From contig JAPFFF010000008.1 of NCBI GenBank assembly GCA_039105265.1, positions 1 through 64,000 on the forward strand: a stretch of DNA of 64,000 nt. The letters are read 5' to 3'. Source of the DNA: Tritrichomonas musculus (lineage: Eukaryota > Parabasalia > Tritrichomonadida > Tritrichomonadidae). A program made the position numbers and the translations under genes. The notes beneath the pieces were generated by a model. The model did not search any database, was not told the origin of the DNA, and worked only from the letters and a program-made list of their open reading frames with translations. This document shows positions 42,156 through 51,492 of the stretch, in pieces; position 1 is the first letter of the stretch; every line of letters starts with the position of its first letter.

Positions 42156-43806
42156 AAATATAAATTATAAAAAGAAATATATATATATATATTAGGCACC
42201 TAATTTGGTGCTGAGAGAGGCCCCAATCAGTGATTGTTATTTTGGAAATTGGAAATTTCCAAAGTATTCAAAAAATATATCAGGAAATTTCTTAAATTTC
42301 CAAAAATAAAAACAAAAACTTTAATTAAAAACTTTTTCTATAATTAATAACTTTTTCTATTTCCTATTAAATAATCTTCTGAAATATTGGACAATTTACT
42401 CATTCAATTTGGAAATGTTTTTTTTTTATGATTATTATTGAAATAAATTTGGAAAGTGTTTTAGACTCAAAAAGCGGCCGAACTAGAATTAATAATTCTT
42501 TTCAGTGGCCACTTTTTCAATTCTTCATCATTTCCCAACAGCAAAATCTAGGCTTTTGTGTCCATATAAAAAAGTGTCCATTTAAATTCAAAAAGTGAGC
42601 TCTGGATACAAAATTTTGTTCGTTATTATTTGAGAACTATTGAGTGTCCAAAATATCCATTTGGACACATTTATTTCAATTTTGGATACACTCCTAATTT
42701 TCAATTAATTATTTCCAATGAAATAAATGGATATTTGATCGTCGTGGTTAAATAATAAAAGAGATTGTAAATATTATTATACATAAATATTTATTTATAT
42801 TGTTTAATATTTTTATTAATTTATTATTTAATCTTTGTTATAATAGGCCTATTTCCGAACAAAAAAATGTTTATTAAATATTCTTTTTTTTAAAAAAAAA
42901 AATTTATTTATATTCATGAAAATAAATATATTTGTTAATATTAATGTTTTTTTCTTAATATATAAAATTTAGTAAGCATAATGATTTTTTGTAAACATTG
43001 AACTTTTTGATAGTAAATGATGAAATTGAAAAAGTGGTATATTGAAATAAATTCGAGTTTATAAACTAGGTGTTTCGTCTTACACCTTTTATGCTCCAAT
43101 ATAATTACTGCATCGAGCATCGATAGCAGGAGTTACAGGCTAATTGAAAGCCATTATTTTGCTTGCCATATACTCCAAATTAGTTAACATTTTTTTTATT
43201 ATAAACTTTTTAAAATGTTAACTAATTTTTCATTCTTGAAATATTTAAAAAATAAAATTGTTTTATTCATTGAGATAAAAAGTAAGAAATCAATTTTGAT
43301 CAAGTTATTGAGATAAAGACATGTTGTAAACAATTCATGTTGTAAACTATTCATTTTGTTGAATTCAGAATATAAACTAAGTTTTTTAATTATTACCTTA
43401 TTCACAAAAAAATTGAGAGTTTTTAATTCAAATTTTCTATGAGTCTTCAGAAAGTAGAACGATAAGTAGGGACAAATTATTTTTTTAAAAATACCATATC
43501 TTTCAATTTTGAGAAGATGAAAATAAAAAAAAAAAAGAATATAAAAAAGTTATTTATTCAGGAAAAATGCATTTTAAATAGCTTTGGGAGCCTTTGAGGG
43601 CTAAGCCCAATTGGTTAAGGTAATAGCGGGAGCCTCAACCTGAGATGAATGAAAGTAATCATGCCATTATAACTTAAAAAAAAATATTTAGCTTTATTCA
43701 AATTTGAGAGGACGATAAGAAGGGACAAATTAAAAAACTTAGTTTATTTTCTTTCAATTTTTCTGAGTTTTTTTATGAATTTGAATCAATTATCAAAATT
43801 AACGAT
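42156..43806. other. Spacer with short palindromes and a repeat fragment
   Basis: No gene found. Near 42470-42516 AAAAAGCGGCC and GGCCACTTTTT form an imperfect palindrome. Several AAAAAGTG and TTTGGACAC words follow to 42690. 43195-43320 matches the 3' flank of the 34660 gene. Near 43594-43665 lies a tRNA-like piece (AAGCCCAATTGGTTAAGG) without a proper T arm. Confidence 0.45.
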
Positions 43807-44574
43807 ATGAAAGCAGATTATCAAATCAAGCCTCTTATCGTGAACGAAAAAACATTGAAATATAATGACGAGAATTGTAAACTCTATACAGTAGATTTTG
43901 ACTTATTAATCAAAAATTCTAAATATTTTTATGATAAACGCAAACAATATGAAAATTCTAGCCAAATTTCAATCGAAAAACAAATATTTGATGTTGACAA
44001 TCAAACGTTGCAATCATTTGTATCATGTTGCCAAAATGAACCTTTTCAAATTGATGATTCAAATGTTTATCAGCTTCATTGTCTTTCATTTATATATCAA
44101 GTTTCACGACTCACTGAATTAACAACGACTTACATGAAAGAGCATAACAAACGACTTTTATTAAAAACAATTACTTTTTTAAATCAATATCCAACAATTA
44201 ACGATTCAATTTTCAATATTGACATTCATAACGAAGAAGACGCTGTTGCATCCAATTTATTTGAATTCATAGAGGAAGAAGATTTTTTTTCATTTCCGAC
44301 TCATTTTCATTACAAAATTTTACAAAAATTTTTTGATCAAACAGATCAAATTTTGTTAAGTTCAGCAAACAAAGAGTTGATTCATAGATTTTTATTTACA
44401 TGTTTAGAAAAGCATGGAAAAGAAGCATCTGTTTTATTTTCTCTAATTAATTATGAAAATGAAGATGATCAATTTATTAATACGATATTACATCTTGACG
44501 AAGAAAAATTTGATTTTAATATGATTGATTCTAGAATATTATTTCAAATTGTTATGAAACAAAAAGATTCTTAA
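43807..44574 (+). CDS. BTB-like N-terminal half of a BTB/F5/8C protein
   Basis: 255 residues from an ATG. The start (NEKTLKYNDENCKLYTVDF, then FDLLIKNSKYFYDKRKQY and LQSFVSCCQNEPFQIDDSNV) has the layout of the BTB-like proteins that trichomonads have in large numbers. A helical BACK-like stretch follows. Those proteins normally run on into an F5/8 type C (discoidin) domain. Here a TAA ends the frame at 44572-44574, and the missing C-terminal part continues in the same frame immediately downstream. The gene is therefore probably one gene cut by a single stop, although a short BTB protein is possible. Likely a cytosolic adaptor. Confidence 0.7.
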   Translation: MKADYQIKPLIVNEKTLKYNDENCKLYTVDFDLLIKNSKYFYDKRKQYENSSQISIEKQIFDVDNQTLQSFVSCCQNEPFQIDDSNVYQLHCLSFIYQVSRLTELTTTYMKEHNKRLLLKTITFLNQYPTINDSIFNIDIHNEEDAVASNLFEFIEEEDFFSFPTHFHYKILQKFFDQTDQILLSSANKELIHRFLFTCLEKHGKEASVLFSLINYENEDDQFINTILHLDEEKFDFNMIDSRILFQIVMKQKDS

Positions 44575-44658
44575 AATTTTTTGAAGAAGAAAATTTATCA
44601 ATTTGAAAATGAAAAAGAGCATCGCAAATATTTTGAAATAGGTGATAAAACAGATGGA

Positions 44659-45546
44659 ATGGTTTCTTTTTTAGCTTCAAATCAAAATAAATATGATCCA
44701 GATTTTGTTGCATCTGTTTCTTCCAATGATATATACAATTTAATTTGCCCTGAAGATGAAAATAAAAATATTTTTTGTTTTCGTTATGTTCATATAAAAG
44801 AGCCGTCATCATTGTCAATTGAACTTGAAAAAGAAGTATTTATATCAAGGATTGTATTTTATACTCCACCTGATAAATATCCAAAATCAGTTTCATGTAA
44901 AATTGGAGAAATTTTTCTGATTAATGATTTTAAATTCGAGTCAAAAAAATGTCAAGAAATCATTTTAGAAAAACCAACAAAGATTAAATCACTTCAATTT
45001 ATAATTCATGACATCAATGATGGTGAAGTTCATTTTTCCAGAATAAATAGAATTGAATTGTTTACACCTGAAAACACTGCTGTTTTTGAGTCTCTTCTTC
45101 AAGAAAGTAAAGATCATGATCGTCATAGATGTGGTGTCATTTTGATTGCTTCTCATTATGACACAAATTATTTTTATCTTAAAAATGATTCAAAACATTG
45201 GATTACTACAAATAATAAACCTGGTTCATGGCTTCAAATTGAGCTGACGAAAGGATACGCTATATTAACAGGATTTAGATTTCGTAAAACGAAGAATCAT
45301 TTAACACTCCATTACAAAATAATAGCAACTGATGACAAAAATAAAGAAGAAAGAACGTGGAAAACATTACTTGACGTCAAAAATGAAAATGAAATTAATG
45401 TGACTAGGAAATTCAATGAATTGAGCCCAAGAGTTAAATTCATCAGGTTGGTTCAAACAGGAAAAAATATCAAAAATGATGAATTAAAACTTAAACACTT
45501 TGAACTTTTTGGCTATTATTTTGATGGACCGATTCCTTATAATTAA
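44659..45546 (+). CDS. F5/8 type C (discoidin) C-terminal half, in frame with the BTB half
   Basis: The frame is open from 44575; the first ATG is at 44659, giving 295 residues. The first half (FRYVHIKEPSSLSIELEKEV, IEFYTP-like strands) and the second half (GSWLQIELTKGYAILTGFRF, then VKFIRLVQTGKN and LKHFELFGYYF) each read as an F5/8C-type beta-sandwich. In this family the domain follows a BTB region. The reading frame is the same as that of 43807-44574, with only a stop and two codons between. The original protein was therefore probably about 579 residues. The lack of a nearby ATG argues against an independent gene. Confidence 0.65.
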   Translation: MVSFLASNQNKYDPDFVASVSSNDIYNLICPEDENKNIFCFRYVHIKEPSSLSIELEKEVFISRIVFYTPPDKYPKSVSCKIGEIFLINDFKFESKKCQEIILEKPTKIKSLQFIIHDINDGEVHFSRINRIELFTPENTAVFESLLQESKDHDRHRCGVILIASHYDTNYFYLKNDSKHWITTNNKPGSWLQIELTKGYAILTGFRFRKTKNHLTLHYKIIATDDKNKEERTWKTLLDVKNENEINVTRKFNELSPRVKFIRLVQTGKNIKNDELKLKHFELFGYYFDGPIPYN

Positions 45547-45699
45547 AAAAAAAATCTTTTAAATTAAATAAAGTTATTTAAATTTTAAAATATTGAGAAA
45601 ATGTTATCTTTTTTAATTGAATAGTATTTTAATATGAGTGCATGAATAATTGAAAATTATAAATTCATTTTATTCAATCCAACTTATCATTTTATGTTT

Positions 45700-45850
45700 C
45701 TTTTGACGAAGTAAGAACAGAAGTTGTTAATGATTTATTATCTAAAATATGATTTGAAATAAAATCTAAATTATATACAAAATAATAATCTTGTGAATAA
45801 AGTATGTTATTCTGGAAATATTGATTTGTTTGATCTTTAATTTCAAAATG
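45700..45850 (+). pseudogene. Relic of an ankyrin-like gene related to 34660-35661
   Basis: The DNA closely follows the 34660 gene around GRTKVVNDLLSKGFELKSE and DVCYSGSYELFDLL, but in-frame stops and shifts interrupt it. Only about 150 bp survive. It is a dead partial duplicate. Confidence 0.7.
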
Positions 45851-45985
45851 TTATGAATTGTAGGGAGATGGAGTATATTTTTAAAAAAAGCTAACTACTA
45901 TAAAAAATTTAAAAAGAAAAAAAAATGCTTTATTATTAATTTAAGACTCTTTAAAATTAACTTAAGAAGCTCAATACTAATAATT

Positions 45986-46790
45986 TTATGAGCTGTATTC
46001 TGGAATTATTGTTTTATGCTTTGCAATTAGGGCTTGAAGATTTTTTTGTTCTAATTTGGTAAGAACAATTAAATTGTAATCATCTCTTGCAATTTCATCG
46101 CAAATGAATTTGAAACTTGGCCAATCTTTTGAATTATAATTCCAACATGAGTTTATCAATTGCTTGGCAAAAGGTGTAAATTTTGAAGGTATTTCAGCCT
46201 TCTTTCTTGTTAAAATGTCGACCATCTTGATAATTGGCATTTCTCCACCACTTAGCATGAAGTATAATACTACACCAAATGAGTAAACATCAACTTTTTC
46301 ATCATAATTTGATTCTTCATTAATTATTTCTGGTGCCATGAATTTTTGTGAGCCGATTCCTCTTGTCATTGATTGTTCTTCAGATGTCATTAACTTTGAT
46401 ATACCAAAAATCACAAATTTTAATTGTTCAATCTTCATCTACTAAAATATTAGTAGGTTTCAAATCACGATGAATTATTTTTTGATGATGAATATATTTC
46501 ATTCCTTCATCAATTTGATAAATTGAAAATAAAAGTTGTTCTTTTGAAAAATTCTTCTTTTTGATCATAGATTCTAGATAATTAGGGCAATATTCGAGAA
46601 GAATTGATGGTAGCTTATTTAAACTACTTAAAAATATTCCAAATGTTTTCCAAATGTTTTGAGTTCATAAATAACATTTTTGAAGACTTTATAAACTTTT
46701 TCACCTCCTCCATCTCCAATTTTCTCTATTTTTTCAAATCCATTGATAGTATCTTCATCAAGATAGCAAATAATAACTTTGAATCAAATA
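45986..46790 (-). pseudogene. Protein kinase pseudogene
   Basis: Minus-strand pieces cover a whole kinase domain in order: glycine loop (FEKIEKIGDGGGEKVYKVF) near 46700, HRDLKPTNILVDED near 46450-46475, a shifted DFG region, then MAPEIINEESNYDEKVDVYS to the end at 45986. There is a frameshift and at least one stop in the N-lobe, a TGA just after LVDED, and a one-base T-run length change inside DFG. The C-terminal 150 codons from 46438 remain open, but that fragment lacks the ATP site. It is related to the same divergent kinase group as 15669-20030 (IGSQKFMAPEIIN versus IGTFGFMAPEIIN). Confidence 0.8.
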
Positions 46791-47031
46791 ATTATGCATT
46801 AATAAAAGGGAAATACAAATTCAAAGACTTAACGAGAAAATGAAACAGTTGGGATAGATTAAAAATTTTCAAATTTGGTTCTATGATGAAATAGATTCTT
46901 ACACTTATGCATTATTAATTCTATGGCATTGGCATGATATTATAATGAGCCTTTCGACCATATCGTTTCCATTTAAATGCCTTAAGAATTTATTATAAGG
47001 ACTTTTTCAGTAGATGGCATTTATAATAAAT

Positions 47032-47281
47032 TTTAAGGTACAAATCCAGTACGTTTAGTAACCACAATTTTTTTTGACATTCTCAAAGAATAAGATGACA
47101 TGTTAAATAAAAAACGATTATTTTCATCCATTTCATATAGCATGTCATAATGCTTATTTAAATTGTAAAATAAGTGTCAAAAACAAACCTAGTCAATTTA
47201 AACTTTTTCAGAGGCATGCAACTATTCAAATAATAAACGTTCTCCTATTCAAAAAATAACGTACTGGATTTGTACCTTAAA
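47032..47281. mobile_element. Small non-autonomous inverted-repeat element (MITE), TTAA or TA target
   Basis: Perfect 24-base inverted ends lie at 47032-47055 and 47258-47281; the core of the end is GGTACAAATCCAGTACGTT. Both sides carry TTAA, which fits a piggyBac-type duplication, although TA inside it would also fit Tc1/mariner. About 200 bp of AT-rich interior without a gene. Identical ends suggest a young copy. Confidence 0.8.
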
Positions 47282-47341
47282 TAAATAAAAAAACACTTTG
47301 CATTGCATCAAAATAATCCTCAGCTTTTCCTCTATTCATAA

Positions 47342-47381
<40 letters not shown>

Positions 47382-47394
47382 CGTATTCAAAATA

Positions 47395-47491
47395 AAGTGT
47401 GTCCACTATTAGAAAAGTTAAAATTGTGAAAACTCATTCAATATTTCTATGAGCTTATTCAAAAAATACTTTCTTAATTGTGGACGCACTT
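47395..47491. mobile_element. 97 bp mini-MITE with TA duplication
   Basis: Ends AAGTGTGTCCAC (47395-47406) and the inverted AAGTGCGTCCAC (47480-47491) are similar for about 24 bases with four or so differences. TA flanks both sides. The size and TA point to a Tc1/mariner-type MITE. It lies just beyond a T-run of about 34 bases. Confidence 0.65.
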
Positions 47492-47862
47492 TAAATGGAA
47501 AACAAATAATAAGTTTCATTAAAAAATTGAACTAAAGGTATAATTTTGTTGGTTATTGTATCAATTTCCTGTATTTGTATTGGTAAATACCTGTTCCCGC
47601 GGATGCTCGGGGAATTACTAGTATTGCACTTGAAAAATAACCGTTGCTTGATAAGAACTGCAAACATCCCTGATTCAAAAATAAAAATGCAAATATATGC
47701 GTACAACATTTTAAATATCCATTAAATTTTTTAGTTGCGTAAATATAATATTTTAAATGAAAGACCAATATATATTATATTTCTATTTTTTTGAATTCAA
47801 AACAATCGTTTATAAGAGAATTTTTTGAAAAAGTTTGCCAATTATTTATAAACTAGATTAGC

Positions 47863-48573
47863 ATGAGCCACAGTCCCAATGAAAACAATATACCGATTAA
47901 AAATGAAAATGTTTCATCAGAAATAAGTCTTGAAGAAATTAACCATAGTTTTACTAAATCAGGAGAATGTATTAAAAGAGTATTCCAAATATTTTTTGCC
48001 GGCGATTTTGGAGTAGGAAAGACATGTTTATTTAGACGATATATTGATGGAACATATAATGAAACAATGCGTTGTACGATTAATCCAGATTATTATACTA
48101 AAGATTATGAATTAGATAACGATAGAGCGGTTACTCTCAAATTTGTAGATATTTCTGGTTATGAATTATATTCAGACAAAACTCACTCTTTATACAAAGG
48201 TTCGGTTGGAGCTATCGTTATTTTTGACGTCACAAGAATTGATTCTTTTAACAAAATTGAAGAATGGAAGAAAGACATTGATGAAAAAGTTCAAGTGTCT
48301 GGAAATAGACCAATTCCATGTCTACTTATTGGCAATAAAATTGATTGTTGTCAAGATCATAAAATTTTCAAATCGAAAGAAGAAATTGAGAAGTTCGTTG
48401 TGGAGAAAAAATTTATTAAATATTTTGAAACATCTGCTAAAGAGCAAATTAACATTGATGAGCCTTTGAATTATCTTATAAATTATATAATTGACAATAA
48501 AATTGAACCATTTGTGGATGATGGTACAAATACTTCAACAGAATCTGATTCATCGAATTGTTTTTTATCATAA
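47863..48573 (+). CDS. Rab/Ras-like small GTPase with altered switch II and CaaX end
   Basis: 236 residues from an ATG, with a 40-residue N-terminal extension. Motifs: P-loop GDFGVGKT at 47-54, switch I Thr in CTINPDY, switch II DISGYE at 96-101 (the usual D-T-A-G-Q-E), NKID at 158-161 and ETSAK at 189-193. The catalytic Gln is Tyr100, so intrinsic hydrolysis should be low or handled differently. The C-terminus is CFLS, a CaaX box predicting a single prenyl group, whereas most Rabs end in a Cys pair. Likely membrane-bound regulator of vesicle traffic; subfamily not assignable. Confidence 0.9.
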   Translation: MSHSPNENNIPIKNENVSSEISLEEINHSFTKSGECIKRVFQIFFAGDFGVGKTCLFRRYIDGTYNETMRCTINPDYYTKDYELDNDRAVTLKFVDISGYELYSDKTHSLYKGSVGAIVIFDVTRIDSFNKIEEWKKDIDEKVQVSGNRPIPCLLIGNKIDCCQDHKIFKSKEEIEKFVVEKKFIKYFETSAKEQINIDEPLNYLINYIIDNKIEPFVDDGTNTSTESDSSNCFLS

Positions 48574-49012
48574 AAATGTTTTTATTTGAAAATTGGCTTT
48601 TTTTGTTTAAAATATATGAATTCAACATTTTGATGCTCATTTTAAGGATTACAAATAAAAAAGTTAATATGAAATATCAACATTTTTTTTTATAAGATTC
48701 TAAAATAATTCCAAATGATAAATATATATATAAATTTAGAACTTTTTTTATATTAGATGTTTTAAAATCTAAAAATTGAAATAACATCAAAATAAATGTA
48801 TATTTTATATTGACTTTTTTCTTTTTTTAAAAATCGTATCGTTATTTTGCTCATTCATATCTTTATTTTAAATTTATATTTTTTTAATATTATAAAATAG
48901 TTAATTTAAAATTACTTTATATTAATAAAATAATTGAATAATTTAAATTATTTTCTTTTTTCAAAAGAGAAAATTGAGTTTTAAATATTTTATATATAAT
49001 ATTTTTAACAAA
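48574..49012. other. AT-rich spacer
   Basis: No gene or repeat recognised. The open frame of the next gene extends upstream to 48974 without an ATG. Confidence 0.5.
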
Positions 49013-51025
49013 ATGTATTTCTTGTTTTTCTTTGTTATCAACTCAGTTTCAAAGACATTCTTAACGCGCATCAATATTGATGGAATACCTCTTCATTCAT
49101 TTTCATCAACTAAACATGACTACTTTGTCCAAATACCATATTCAAAAAATAGAGTAAAAATTAATGCTTTTACTAATAATCCCAAGAAACCAGCAAAAAT
49201 ATATTTAGACAAAAAAGAAATGGTAATGGGATCTTTACTTAATTGTACTAGTTTTACATCTTTCCGAATAACATATGAATCTGTTGATAAAAAATCGCAT
49301 CAATATAATCTCAACTTTGTTCATGTTTCCCCAATAAGAGATCCAATACGAATTTCCACCAGCAAGCGACTTACACCAAAGAATATAGAACAATCACCAT
49401 TAATTAATTCTCCCAAAATAGTAGGAACCCTCGGCAACACTGATTTTCTCCATTACATATCGACCACAGGTGAAAGACCAATAAAGTTCACTGCTGCTGG
49501 TCTTCCCACCACTCTTACTCTTGATGAAGACAAAGGCATAATAAAAGGAACATCACCCAAAGAGCAAGGTGAATACAAGGTCAATATAACCGCCACAAAT
49601 ATCTATGGATCTGATGAAATAGCACTAAAGATAGTTGTCGGTGATAAGCAAAGATTGACGCCAGTTCAAGGCTGGAGTTCTTGGTACACTCAATCGCAGG
49701 CGATCTCGGAAGACGGCGTCATTCAAATGGCAGAATCGGCGGTTCGTAACGGCATCAACGACTACGGGTATTTGTACATGAACATTGACGATGCCTGGCA
49801 AGGACCACGGAACAACGAAAAACCGCCAAAACTGGTCGGTAAGAGACCGTTTATTAACAATGGAATCAGTTATGGCGGTTTTGGTGATTTCAATAATTTG
49901 ACCTCTTATCTTCACTCAATTGGCCTTAAAGCTGGCATTTATTCAGGCCCAAAACCGTCAACTTACGCAGGCTTCCTCGGATCGAGCTCCTACAACGAGA
50001 GCGGAATGGATTACGACATCTTTTCGCCAAACAACGGGAACCCGAATTCTCGGGGACCAATTTTCGACTCAAATGGAACAGGAAGTGGTTCAGATGGACT
50101 CCCTGGAGTTTACCAGCCTACTCAGTATTATGGCTCGTCATTCATAGAGTACGAAACGTCGGCCGGCGGGAAAGAAGTCGGTCCCATTTGGCTTGGCCCT
50201 GTTGATGTGCAAACGTTTGCTGACTGGGGCTTCGATTTCATGAAGTGGGACTGGCTTCTTCTAGGCAATAAAAGCCTGACTTCAACGATAACTGACAGTT
50301 TAAATAAAGCTTCAATTAACTCTGGTCGAAGCATGGTTTTGAGTCTTTCTAATAACATTGGCCATGATCACCAATTCATGCAATCGATGAAGGAAATCGG
50401 CGCTTCAATGGCGAGGATTTCTCTTGATATAATGGACAACTGGTTCTCAATGATAGCAACTGCAAGAGAGTCCTTGTATTTCATCGACTTGGCTGCTTCC
50501 AAGGAAGGCTTCTGGCCCGACTTGGACATGCTTCAAATCGGCCATCTTGGCAACGCGGGTGGCTTGAACACCCAGTTTCATAAGACTCATCTCTCTAATG
50601 ATGAACAATATTTCCAGATCTCTTTCTGGGCAATCTATCCAGCTCCGATGATTTTGAGCTGCGATCTTTCACAGCTCGACGGTGACGATTTCACTCTCGG
50701 TTTGATCAAAAATAGAGAAGTAACGTTGATCAATCAAGACAGTCTCGGTGCTGCAACAAAATTGCTCAATAAGCAGGAATCAATACTTGTAAGAGAGTTG
50801 GACGACGGAACTGTCGCTCTGGGAGTCTTTAATTACGGAAATCTGGAGATCGATTTGACTGTGAAATTGGAGGATGTTGAAAATGAAACTGGCGTCAAAT
50901 TCCCAAAGGGTGCTAGATTAAGAAGTGTGTGGGACCAAATTGATGTAGGAGTGGTTGATGGCGAATTTAATATTAACTTGAAAATGCATCAGGGATTCCT
51001 TTATAAGTTAATACCAATTGCTTAA
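49013..51025 (+). CDS. GH27-type alpha-galactosidase-like glycoside hydrolase
   Basis: 670 residues from ATG 49013. The first 16 (MYFLFFFVINSVSKTF) form a hydrophobic leader compatible with secretion. About 120-205 is an Ig-like putative (He_PIG) domain (FTAAGLPTTLTLDEDKGI, then ATNIYGSDE). The TIM-barrel catalytic domain begins at GWSSW (220-224). The nucleophile is Asp413 in FMKWDW; the acid/base is probably Asp472 in ARISLDIMDNW. A C-terminal beta-sandwich completes the enzyme. Members remove alpha-galactose or related sugars from glycans, suiting a mucosal or gut parasite. The central 1.1 kb is much richer in G+C than the neighbours, suggesting transfer from bacteria. The exact substrate is not settled. 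Confidence 0.88.
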   Translation: MYFLFFFVINSVSKTFLTRINIDGIPLHSFSSTKHDYFVQIPYSKNRVKINAFTNNPKKPAKIYLDKKEMVMGSLLNCTSFTSFRITYESVDKKSHQYNLNFVHVSPIRDPIRISTSKRLTPKNIEQSPLINSPKIVGTLGNTDFLHYISTTGERPIKFTAAGLPTTLTLDEDKGIIKGTSPKEQGEYKVNITATNIYGSDEIALKIVVGDKQRLTPVQGWSSWYTQSQAISEDGVIQMAESAVRNGINDYGYLYMNIDDAWQGPRNNEKPPKLVGKRPFINNGISYGGFGDFNNLTSYLHSIGLKAGIYSGPKPSTYAGFLGSSSYNESGMDYDIFSPNNGNPNSRGPIFDSNGTGSGSDGLPGVYQPTQYYGSSFIEYETSAGGKEVGPIWLGPVDVQTFADWGFDFMKWDWLLLGNKSLTSTITDSLNKASINSGRSMVLSLSNNIGHDHQFMQSMKEIGASMARISLDIMDNWFSMIATARESLYFIDLAASKEGFWPDLDMLQIGHLGNAGGLNTQFHKTHLSNDEQYFQISFWAIYPAPMILSCDLSQLDGDDFTLGLIKNREVTLINQDSLGAATKLLNKQESILVRELDDGTVALGVFNYGNLEIDLTVKLEDVENETGVKFPKGARLRSVWDQIDVGVVDGEFNINLKMHQGFLYKLIPIA

Positions 51026-51492
51026 ATTTTGTCATGGATTTGGAAAATTATTTAAAAAAAAAAAAAAAAATTATTTTTTAGTTTTAGTTTTTTTTCATTA
51101 TTATATTTTGATGTTAATGAGATTCTAGGTTAATAAAAAAATATTTGGAATAAGATATTTAGTATAAATTTGACATAATAAAAATAAATTATTTATGTTT
51201 TAATTTTAATAATAATATTTTAGTTTTATTCTTGTAAATTATGAGTTTAAATTCAGGATATGGTTAAAACAATATAAAAATTTTACTTTTAAAATTTTTT
51301 TATTTGCTAAAAAAAATAAAATAATTTTTAAATTTTATGATTAACACCTTTATCAAATTATTATTTAAAAATATAAATATTAGTTAGTTTTATCAAATTT
51401 TTAAATATTAACAAGATATTACTGTAATTAGTTTAAAATTTTTGAAAACTTTATTTAAAAATTTTTTTATACAATTTTATGAAAAAAATTTT
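51026..51492. other. AT-rich spacer
   Basis: No gene seen. The frame of the next gene is open back to 51442 but has no ATG before 51493. Confidence 0.5.

Noticed and set aside
42470-42690. Possible MITE with AAAAAGTGGCC ends
   Set aside because: Only an imperfect 50 bp palindrome and scattered related words; no clear ends or target duplication.
48974-49012. Earlier start for the GH27 gene
   Set aside because: Only a TTG is available upstream; ATG 49013 begins a plausible leader peptide.
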